Source: a virus. Taken from it: a stretch of 28,455 nt of DNA. Of the stretch, positions 1 to 8,500 are shown in pieces. A model generated the notes under the pieces. That model was not told the DNA's origin. It did not search any database and saw only the letters and a program-made list of their open reading frames with translations. The DNA is taken from IMG/VR virus record IMGVR_UViG_3300008116_002694, positions 1 through 28,455 of that record. One strand, written 5' to 3'. Numbering within the stretch: the stretch's first letter is position 1; each line of letters starts with the position of its first letter. The translations under genes were made by a program, and so were the position numbers.

Positions 1-21
1 ATTGTGAAGACCCTTGGGTGG

Positions 22-50
22 TTGACAACTGGCGCTAAATCTAGTATAAT
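22..50 (+). promoter_or_regulatory. Consensus sigma70-type promoter
   Basis: A perfect -35 box TTGACA (22-27) and a perfect -10 box TATAAT (45-50) are separated by 17 bp, the ideal spacing for the bacterial housekeeping sigma factor. The -10 box ends only 5 nt before the ATG at 56, so the expected transcript start falls on or next to the start codon and the message would be leaderless. It is probably an early phage promoter read by host RNA polymerase. Confidence 0.8.
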
Positions 51-55
51 AACTT

Positions 56-1156
56 ATGAAAAAACGTATCGGCTTTGCTTGCAAATATATGTACCCTGAT
101 CGAACTCAAAAGAAAAAACTTTTGGAAGAAATTCAGAGACCACTAAATACTCGGTCAACTACTGTACAATGGTTGAACAGACAAACTAAGGCTGTAGCAG
201 AACAGCGGCTTTGGGAAATTATGGAGCACAATATTGCTTCGTATAGGAGACTTATAGAATATGTTGGACGTTTGCCGCAAGATCTTAGAATGGTTAGACT
301 GGGTAGCGATTGCCTTCCTGTGTACACTGAGCCGACTTGGGGGTACTATTGGAAGTTACCAGACGTTAGAGCATATTGTGAAAGAGAGTTTGCCTTGGTG
401 GGCGAAACGGCTCGTAGGCTTGATGTGCGTGTGTCTATGCATCCTGGCCAGTTTACTGTGTTGGCATCTGAGTCAGATGACATTGTTAATCGATCAATAG
501 AGGAGTTTGAATATCATGCAGATATGGCCCGTTGGATGGGGTTCGGCAAACAATTTCAGGACTTTAAAATCAATGTCCACATCGCGGGTCGCAGAGGTCC
601 AGCCGGTATTATCAGCGCACTTGGGCGTCTCTCACCAGAGGCGCGAAACTGTATTACTATCGAAAACGACGAAATGTCTTGGGGAATCGACGCCTCTCTC
701 GAACTATCAAAGCATCTCGCTTTGGTGCTAGACATACATCATCATTGGATTAATTCTGGAGAATATATTGAAGCTACTGACGACCGTTTTAAAAGGATTA
801 TTGATAGCTGGCGTGGTGTTCGGCCTGTTATACATTATAGTGTTTCACGGGAAGACTGCCTTATTGGCCATTCCAAACACCAGCGCCCCGATCTTTGGAC
901 GCTACTAGAAAACGGATACAAGAAAGCTAAACTTAGAGCACACAGCGATTACATGTGGAATGACGCTGTAAATGATTGGGCTCTTACATTCCGTGAATAT
1001 GCAGATATTATGGTTGAATCTAAATGTAAGAATTTAGCAACATTGGACTTATATAACTATGCCAATACCAATGCAAGTATTAAGAATGAGTACGGATTCT
1101 TGGATGTTCAACAAGCGCAGGATAGGGCATCAGCAGAAACTGTGCTTATTGCCTAG
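56..1156 (+). CDS. uvsE: UV-damage endonuclease (UVDE family)
   Basis: This is a 366-residue TIM-barrel metal-dependent endonuclease that nicks DNA 5' of UV photoproducts and starts alternative excision repair. The N-terminal strand RIGFACKYM is typical of the family. Likely metal ligands are visible in order: H129 in SMHPGQF, H175 in NVHIAG, E203 in TIENDE, D226 with H228-230 in LVLDIHHHW, and H260 in PVIHYS. The length fits bacterial homologues. The ATG at 56 is chosen because residues 4-10 form the first barrel strand, although no Shine-Dalgarno precedes it and the promoter -10 box ends at 50, so translation is likely leaderless. It would protect or repair phage DNA under sunlight. Family assignment is firm; the exact start is less so. 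Confidence 0.9.
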   Translation: MKKRIGFACKYMYPDRTQKKKLLEEIQRPLNTRSTTVQWLNRQTKAVAEQRLWEIMEHNIASYRRLIEYVGRLPQDLRMVRLGSDCLPVYTEPTWGYYWKLPDVRAYCEREFALVGETARRLDVRVSMHPGQFTVLASESDDIVNRSIEEFEYHADMARWMGFGKQFQDFKINVHIAGRRGPAGIISALGRLSPEARNCITIENDEMSWGIDASLELSKHLALVLDIHHHWINSGEYIEATDDRFKRIIDSWRGVRPVIHYSVSREDCLIGHSKHQRPDLWTLLENGYKKAKLRAHSDYMWNDAVNDWALTFREYADIMVESKCKNLATLDLYNYANTNASIKNEYGFLDVQQAQDRASAETVLIA

Positions 1157-1181
1157 GCGCTGTTATCTAAGTAATAAGTTT

Positions 1182-1298
1182 TTGTGGCTTAAACGCTGTG
1201 AAGTAATTACTAGTATGATAACTGGCCCTGGTGAATCTATTTTTGAAACGTATTGGTGTGACCCTAAAGAATTTCTACTCAACGAATTGAAACGGTAA
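1182..1298 (+). CDS. Possible small hypothetical protein
   Basis: The 149-nt gap between the endonuclease gene and the gene at 1306 holds one open frame with protein-like content. From a TTG at 1182 it encodes 38 residues; from an ATG at 1215 it encodes 27, ending in KEFLLNELKR. The composition (aromatic, acidic and basic residues in balance) looks coding, but no convincing ribosome-binding site precedes either start. The same frame extends back inside the endonuclease gene, where it is only a shadow. It could be a small phage protein or a remnant of a longer gene. No function is recognised. Confidence 0.3.
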   Translation: MWLKRCEVITSMITGPGESIFETYWCDPKEFLLNELKR

Positions 1299-1305
1299 AT
1301 ACAAT

Positions 1306-1593
1306 ATGAACTACTTAACCAAAATGTACGGTCGCACATCAAGCGTAGTACCTAAAACTTCAGACAAAAATCCTAACCGAGTTGCCGGCGGGCTTCGTGG
1401 TCAAGGTGTAGACACATTTACTATGCTAGGAGAAGATGGTATAGAAAAGCGTATTCCTACTCATGCTTATGTGCAGAGTCTGGAAGAGCAGATAAGAAAA
1501 CAGCGAGCAGCCATCGATGTATTAGATCGAAAGCTAGCTCGCCAAGATAGTGCAATTCAAACTATAGAAAGTTTGTTGCGCTCGCGTAATTAA
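1306..1593 (+). CDS. Hypothetical protein with C-terminal coiled coil
   Basis: A 95-residue hydrophilic protein I do not recognise. The first half is basic and rich in Ser, Gly and Asn (residues about 8-35). The second half, from about residue 55, is a continuous charged helix with heptad-like spacing (SLEEQIRKQRAAIDVLDRKL), a probable coiled coil for oligomerisation. It starts with ATG after GGTAAATACAAT with no clear Shine-Dalgarno, and its end overlaps the end of the convergent minus-strand gene by 4 nt. A small structural or regulatory role is possible, but nothing in the sequence fixes it. Confidence 0.6.
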   Translation: MNYLTKMYGRTSSVVPKTSDKNPNRVAGGLRGQGVDTFTMLGEDGIEKRIPTHAYVQSLEEQIRKQRAAIDVLDRKLARQDSAIQTIESLLRSRN

Positions 1594-1913
1594 GCACTAG
1601 TTTTCGGCTTACGGCCACGTGTTGAAGCAGTCTTAGTGGCTGCTTTTTTAACGGTTGCCTTTGCTTTGGTTGCAGTCTTCTTAACGGCTGCTTTTGCTTT
1701 AGTCGCTACAACTTTTACATCAGCTACATCAACTTTACCGTCTTTGTTAGCATCTGCAACTTCTGCAACAGCTTCAACAGTCTTTTCAACTGCGGCTTTC
1801 GCATCAGCTAAATCAACTTTTCCGTCTTGATTGACATCAATACCAGTTTTACGATTTGCGTACCAAATCGCTGTACCAGCTACTACAACTATAATTGCAA
1901 TTATAATTTCCAT
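1590..1913 (-). CDS. Membrane-anchored EF-hand-like protein with H1-like tail
   Basis: A 107-residue protein with three distinct parts. Residues 2-18 are a strongly hydrophobic helix (IIIAIIVVVAGTAIWYA), a signal anchor. Two calcium-loop motifs of EF-hand/dockerin type follow: D26-N28-D30-G31-K32-D34-D37 (DVNQDGKVDLAD) and D54-N56-D58-G59-K60-D62-D65 (DANKDGKVDVAD), joined by an Ala/Glu-rich helix. Residues 70-107 are a Lys/Ala/Thr repeat resembling histone-H1 tails, ending in an AT-hook-like RGRKP (99-103). The ATG is fixed by a strong AAGGAGG nine nt upstream. Part functions are inferred from motifs only: calcium binding and nucleic-acid or polyanion binding. The whole architecture is not one I can name. 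Low-complexity tails can mislead, so DNA binding is a hypothesis. Confidence 0.75.
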   Translation of the reverse strand: MEIIIAIIVVVAGTAIWYANRKTGIDVNQDGKVDLADAKAAVEKTVEAVAEVADANKDGKVDVADVKVVATKAKAAVKKTATKAKATVKKAATKTASTRGRKPKTSA

Positions 1914-1936
1914 GTTAAAATACCTCCTTAAGGTCT

Positions 1937-1953
1937 TTTATTTAACTAAATAC
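1937..1953. promoter_or_regulatory. Possible divergent late-type promoter element
   Basis: The near-palindromic stretch TTATTTAACTAAATACA lies between the minus-strand gene starting at 1913 and the plus-strand gene starting at 1974. It reads CTAAATAC on the plus strand and GTTAAATAA on the minus strand, both loosely like the late motif CGATAAATA found elsewhere in this window. Neither copy is an exact match, so the call is tentative. Confidence 0.3.
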
Positions 1954-1973
1954 AAATAACTGGAGATTAAATT

Positions 1974-2150
1974 ATGGCAGGACTATACAGCGGAAGTTTA
2001 AAATTGGATCGTGTAACAGGAATTAGACACGACAAAGGTCAATACATGACTTACGTTCCTGTTAAGAAAGATACTACTAAACTTCAAGAATCACCTAAAG
2101 GTATGAAAATAACCCCTAACGTCACTAGTGACGGACTTAAAAAATCATAA
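1974..2150 (+). CDS. Small basic hypothetical protein (58 aa)
   Basis: This short gene encodes 58 residues beginning MAGLYSGSLKLDRVTGIRHD and ending DGLKKS. It has a good Shine-Dalgarno (GGAG, eight bases before the ATG) and a rho-independent terminator directly downstream at 2175-2203, both signs of a real gene. The protein is hydrophilic and basic, without membrane segment or recognisable motif. Its last 6 nt overlap the 3' end of the convergent minus-strand zinc-finger gene. No function is assigned. Confidence 0.7.
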   Translation: MAGLYSGSLKLDRVTGIRHDKGQYMTYVPVKKDTTKLQESPKGMKITPNVTSDGLKKS

Positions 2151-2432
2151 CTTACTAATATCTAAACTAGAGCTAGCAGGTAAATCCCATACCTGCTTTT
2201 TTTGTACTCCGCGTTTCTGAGCAAATCTTTTAGCATCACATTTTGAGCAAACATGGAAATAGTTGTTGCTCAACCTCTTTGGATCCATACTTCCTTTTTC
2301 TCTTGAAAATTCCGTATCACAACTATCGCACCGAAATAGAGCATAAGTTCGTTCCCTGTCATACAGATGCTCAACACCCAGTTTACTTTTACGAGTGTGT
2401 TGTGTTTTTTCAATTCTAGTGCCAATGAACAT
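2145..2432 (-). CDS. Zinc-ribbon-like hypothetical protein
   Basis: A 95-residue basic protein with two CxxC knuckles, C35-C38 (CDSC) and C62-C65 (CSKC), separated by 23 residues. This is the spacing of a treble-clef or zinc-ribbon fold such as seen in HNH-like and nucleic-acid-binding phage proteins. The HNH histidines are not evident, so I call it a zinc-binding protein rather than a nuclease. The 3' coding part (codons about 77-86) contains the terminator hairpin of the opposing gene at 1974. No strong Shine-Dalgarno precedes the ATG at 2432. It is oriented against the surrounding late genes. Confidence 0.65.
   Translation of the reverse strand: MFIGTRIEKTQHTRKSKLGVEHLYDRERTYALFRCDSCDTEFSREKGSMDPKRLSNNYFHVCSKCDAKRFAQKRGVQKKQVWDLPASSSLDISKL
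2175..2203 (+). terminator. Rho-independent terminator after the 1974 gene
   Basis: An 8-bp perfect stem AGCAGGTA (2175-2182) / TACCTGCT (2190-2197) with a 7-nt loop is followed by a run of seven T (2197-2203). It lies 25 nt after the stop of the gene at 1974-2150 and inside the coding sequence of the convergent minus-strand gene. Confidence 0.8.
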
Positions 2433-2463
2433 ATACTATTTACATTAAGATTATAAAATTTTA

Positions 2464-2473
2464 CGATAAATAA
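2464..2473 (+). promoter_or_regulatory. T4-like late promoter for the giant fibre gene
   Basis: CGATAAATAA sits 46 nt before the ATG at 2519. The core GATAAATA differs by one base from the T4 late promoter TATAAATA, and the identical CGATAAATA recurs before three other late genes in this window. The expected start point is about 2478, at the foot of the 5' stem-loop at 2477-2496. Confidence 0.7.
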
Positions 2474-2476
2474 TTG

Positions 2477-2496
2477 AGCAGGAAAGAAATCCTGCT
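2477..2496 (+). promoter_or_regulatory. 5' stem-loop in the giant fibre gene leader
   Basis: A 7-bp perfect stem AGCAGGA (2477-2483) / TCCTGCT (2490-2496) encloses a 6-nt loop AAGAAA. It is not followed by a T-run, so it is not a terminator. Its position at the predicted mRNA 5' end suggests protection against 5'-end-dependent decay. The Shine-Dalgarno GGAG (2509-2512) lies outside the hairpin and stays accessible. Confidence 0.5.
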
Positions 2497-2518
2497 ACAT
2501 CTAATATCGGAGTAAAGT

Positions 2519-5500
2519 ATGGCAAGAAAAGAGATTAACATTGGCGTAGAAGGCAATGACGGCACAGGTGATAGTATCCGTGAGTCGTTTAGAAAGACCA
2601 ACGAAAACTTTAATGAACTATATGCTATTTTTGGAGCAGGCGGTACTATTAGATTTACTACGCTAAGTGATACTCCTGACGGCTATGAACCTAATACTGT
2701 ATTATTTGTTGATTCAAACGCTGACGGAATTAAATTTAGAGCCTTAGCTTCTAATTCAGCTGCTGATCCTACTGCCGACGATAGTATTTTAATTAGCTAT
2801 GATACTCCTAATAAAATTGTACTGTCAACATCTTTCAGAGCATTATCACAAGATTTATCACCGCAATTAGGCGGTCCTTTAGATGGAAGAAATAAAGCTA
2901 TTGCTCGTATAGCAATATCACAAGAAGCAGTTGACGAGTTTAACGCAGAACAACCTAATCCTCAAATAACCATTGACGATCTAGTTATTACCAAAGGTTA
3001 CGCTGATAATAGATATATTGCGGGTGCCTTACCAATTAGAATTCCAGACGAGCCTGCTAATGCAAGTGATTATACGTTGGTTATTGAATCTTATTCAAAT
3101 GGTAATATTGTAGTTACTGGTCACGGATTTGACAATACCATTAACGGAACTCCTTACAAATTTCGAGCAGAAGATACTGATCCATCCGGAATAGTAACTG
3201 ATACAACTTATTATTTACGGTATGCTACAGCAAATCAATTAAGTGTACATGCTACCAGAGCCGATGCTACTGTTCTAAGTCAGTCCGATGCCAATACAAA
3301 TAAGATATTCATTACGGGTACTATTGGTGTAGATGATGAGCATATTTTTGTTGATGCTGCATACGACTCAAACTTACAAGGATTTTATCTAGCTAATCAA
3401 GCAATACCTAGAAAATCAGTAGTTCGCCGTCAGGGTGATAAGATGACTGGACCGTTGATACTGCATGACAGCCCAGGCGAACTTGCAGGGCTAGCCAGCA
3501 GCGATGAAGATTTACAAGCAGCAACTAAATTTTATGTTGACAATACCAGTTATGCTAGTATCAGTAACTTATATGTAACTACGCAGGGCGACGATAGAAT
3601 GACAGGAGTGCCAGCTGGTAAAGCAGGAACTTCTTGGAGTTATGCGTATAGAACTATTAACGCAGCAGCTCGGCGAGCTGAAGAAATTATTCAAGCATCT
3701 GAAGCTGAACCCGGTCCGTACATGCAGACTATTACTCGAGACGGCGGCACAACACCAGCTGAAGTACTTGAAGCTGCCATTGTTACTCCTGTGTTTAATC
3801 AAGCAAGGTATTTGATCGAACAAAATAGAGCGTTTGTTGTTAGTGAAGTTACAGGTTACTTACAATTTAAATATCCTAATTTTGATTATAATATTGAAAC
3901 TTGCGAACGTGATCTAGGTTTGATTTTAGATTCTATTGCATTTGATATTAATAGAGGACCCGCAGTTGATGCTACAGCTAACTACCTAACAAGATTGGCT
4001 GCTGAAAGATATTATGCTAATGCAAGTGCTATTGTAGCAATTACAAGACAATTAACAGAAACTGTTGATGCTATTAATACTGCAAGAGATATGATTGCAG
4101 CAGTTCTGTTAAATCGTCCATATTTACAAAGACCAATATCAAATATTACACAAGCAGCTATAGCAAGAGTTACTACTAGCGTTTCACATAATCTAGTAAG
4201 CGGTAATCAGGTGATTATTAAAAATGTATCTGGTATGACACAGGTCAACGAGAACGTTTATTATGTAAGAGTAGTAAGCCCAAATCAATTTGAGTTATTC
4301 ACTGATCGAACACTATTAACCGCAGTAAATTCATTATCTTTTACAGCATATAGTTCGGGCGGTATAATTGGTATTAGATATCAAGACGACGAAGGTCAAT
4401 TTTTTGATATTGGTAATGATGCTGACGCAACATCAAGAACTGCTATCAGTGATAAGTTTAATTTAGTTACCAACATTATCCAGAACGGTATTAATGCTGG
4501 TGCATTAGTAGTATATGGTAGTACATACAAAGTTGTTGTTAATAACGGCGGTCTTAGTGCAATTGACCAAGGTGTAGGCAATAACGTAGACTTATTACCA
4601 GGAAAAATACTAGTTGGTAAAATATCAGGCGCACAAGGACGTATTGTTAGCTTAACAACTAATGATCCAGCCGAAGGCGGCCAAGATAAAATTCTTGTGC
4701 ATTTAATAAAGCCTATTGATTTTATACCAGGTGAAGATCTAGAGTTTGATAATTTTGTTAAACGCAAACAGATTACGATTTTTATTGAATCAGGTATTTA
4801 TGAAGAAGACTACCCTATTAAAGTTGCTGCCAACGTTTCAGTTGTGGGTGATGAATTTCGTCGCGTAATTATAAGACCAAATCGTCGAGTATCTCAATCA
4901 CCTTGGGCAAGTACTTACTTCTACAGAGATTTAGAATTTGATGGTATACCGCTGGTTACAGGAGGTAATAGATTCTATAACCAAGTAGGCGAAATACAAG
5001 GTAGATTTGGATATCATTACTTAGAAAATCCAACCAAAGTTAAAAACACAGGCACGTCTGTTGTAAACCCAGGAAAATTTTCAACAGCCTCAAACATTCT
5101 TCAAGAAAATAAAAAGTTTATACAAGAAGAAGTAATTGCGTATATCAATCAAAACTTCCAAGATTTGCTCTACGACAAAATTCAGTTTGCTAGCGACTTT
5201 GGAGAAATACTTGACGGCATTACCTATGACATAGTATTAGGTACAAATTACAATCAAGTACTAGAAGGATTAAAATTTTCTCGTGCAGGCAGTATATACA
5301 GAGATTCATATCTAAGAGAACTTTGGGTAGATGCATTAATTAGAGCTAGAAATCTTGTTTCAGCATTACCAGCAGTTATTAGTAGTGCAACTGCAACTAC
5401 TAGATCAAACACAGCGTTTAATGAAATAATTGATATTATTCAAAACGGTGTTGTTAGTACTGAGACTGCGGCAAATGCATTAACATTTAGTCCTATTGAC

Positions 5501-8500
5501 AGTACCTTACAAGATCAAATTGATGCAAAGAATCAATTGCAGGCAAATAGAAACTTCATTGCTGCTGAGATTACTGCATACATAGCTGTAAACTTTCCTA
5601 GGTTAGAATACAATTCAACTAAGTGTGCAAGGGATGTTAAGTATATAGTTGATGCATTAAGCTATGATGTGATGTATGGAGGTAACTTTGCTACTAGACA
5701 ATCTGCAATTAGTTACTTTGTTAATGCAGTAAGTCAGTTAGGATTAAATCAAAGATCTTTTACTGTTGATGCGTACGAGCATTTGTCAGGAGTAGTAGCA
5801 GACATAGTTCGTGGTATTGCTATAGTACCAACTTCAGGAAATGTATTGTCACAGACTGGCGTAGGATCTAACCCAGCTAGTACAACAGAATCAACAATAG
5901 TAACTAATTTAGTTAATATTATTAAAAATCAAATTAATAATAATAATTTGCTAACATTGCCTAGCGCCGTGTATCCTTCATTAACAAGTGCAAACGTAAC
6001 CTTACTTGATGTAAAAACTGCAATCAACGGCAGTACTAATACTATTGTTTCTGATGTAATCAGTACACTTGATGGTATTGCTGTATACTCATACAATCAG
6101 GCAAAGTGTCGTCGAGACGTTGGATTAATCGTTAATGCACTAGCAGATGATTTAAAGCTAGGCGGTGATGAGTTTTCTACAGAAGTACAAGGAGAATATT
6201 TTAGAAGCTATATTCAAAAGTATAATAACGACGGATTTGGTGGACAAGAAAATGTTACCAAAGGCGCTATTAGATATATTTCAGAAATTGCTGCTAGACT
6301 ATTTGACGGTGCATACGATGCCGGCGCTATCCAACAAAATCCTCTAGCTGTTAATTATGTTGCTCCTGACTTTGAATATGGAGTAGCAGAAAATGATACA
6401 GATAATATAATAAGCAATTTAATTGAAAAGATTGTTTTTGTTTTTGATCCTAGATATAATCCTCCAAAACGAAATGACGAAGTAGATGTGTTTTTAATGA
6501 ACGATGCTACAATTTTACGTAACATGACAGTTCAGGGGCACGGCGGATTTATGTGTACTCTTGATCCAGACGGTCAAATATTAACTAAGTCACCTTACAT
6601 ACAGACAGGATCTTCATTCTCACAAACATTAAATCGCAAACGTTTTGCTGGCGGTATGTTTGTTGATGCATATGTAGGTAACTTACCAGCTGAGATAACT
6701 GGAAAAATTAATGCGTTTACTCTTACAATTCGCAGCGAAGAAACTCAAGGTCTAAGAATTCGACCACCCCAGTTACCATGTCCATTCTACATAGAAGGCA
6801 GACGCTATCAAGTTAATGCAATTTCTGATTATGACCAAGCACAAGGTACTGCAACTATCTATCTAGATGCTACATCTAACGCAGGTGTTGGATATCTAGA
6901 AAGTCAATTTGAAGAAGACACTGGACAAGTAGAACGTCCGTTATATTTACAAACTGCTGGTAATCGTTCGATGCTGGGCAATGACTTTACACAGATTAAT
7001 GACCTTGGTTACGGCTTAGTAACTAACAATGGCGCATTCTCTGAAATGGTGTCAATGTTTACCTATTATTGTCAAGCAGCCTACTATGCTAAGAACGGAT
7101 CAGAAATTCGTTCACTAAACGGTTCTAACGGTTATGGTAACTTTGGTCTTGTGTCAGAAGGCGCAGATCCTAACGAAATTCCTGATCAGGTTACATTAGA
7201 ATTTCCTATGACTGCTCCAGCTAGAACGCTTCGATTCCCTCAAGGAGTTGACAATCTCGGTGCACCTACTAATTTTACAAACGTAGAAGCAGCAAATAGC
7301 ATAGTAGTAACAGATGTACCATATGCTCCACTAACTGGTTCTGTGGTTACAATTAATCACGGCGGTACAGTAGGAACCTTACAGTATAACGTTTCTGTTG
7401 TTAGGTATTTAGGAGACGGTAATCAATCTGGAGACGTAGTTCTAACAGGTATACAATCTGTTAGTTCTGTAGCTGGTAATGCTTCTAGAACTCCTGGAAC
7501 ATATACTGGCAAAGTAGGTACTGGTGGTACACCTACTGTACAAGCAACATATACTATAGTAATAGTGCCTGGCGGAGCAACTACAGTAACCGTTGAAGGC
7601 TGTGGTGAAGGATATGCTATTGGTAATACTATTACTATTGCTAATACACAGTTTGGAGGTACAGGAACTGCAATTACATTTACGGTTGCATCAATTTACG
7701 GCAACGACGGTGTAACAGCATTACCTGCTAGTGTATATAATAATAAGGTATATAGATTACAAATAAGCGGACAACCTAACGGTACTAACGGAGATTTCTA
7801 CTCAGCAATTAAGGCTGATGTAGCCAACGGAGTACTAGTTGAATATCGTAACGGCGGAACTCATATATTTGACAGCGTTAAGGATACTTCAAGATTAGTT
7901 ACTAGACCAAGTACAGCTATTAACTTTGACGAGAGTGACAATGTTACTTACAGAAGTATTGGTTTCAGTGCATTTAATTCACTAGGTTTACCTTTAGACA
8001 GTAATTCTATTCAGACAACTTTTGAAGTTAGTTACGATCATATTGAGTTGTACGTTGAAGCAGCGAACGTTACCAGTACAACTGGTGGAACTATTGGTAA
8101 TACACAAATTAAAATTAATCCAGATAAAGAAGGATTCGGATTACTTGCAGATGAACTTGCAAGAATTACTAGAGACGTTGCTGGTAGATTGCCTGGAGCT
8201 CCAGGCTATAGTGGTGGTATGGTGTTTACATGGGCAGGTAGAACACATCAAATTATAAATTATACCCCAGTTGATACAGACGAAGCTATACTTACTATAA
8301 GCAGTACAAACATACATAATCTTGCAGGCGCAGGCACAGGCATTGCTGAAGCGTTTACTACCGATAAAGTATTACGTGCTGGTTTGCCTGTAGGCAGTAC
8401 TGCTGAGATAACTATTGCTATTTCATTGTGCCGCGCTACAGGTCACGATTTTACACAAATTGGTACTGGTGGATTTAATACATCTAACTATCCTAATGTA

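Noticed and set aside
1059-1298. 79-codon frame starting inside the UV-endonuclease gene
   Set aside because: The first 33 codons overlap a well-supported gene in another frame; only the portion after 1182 is kept as a weak small gene.
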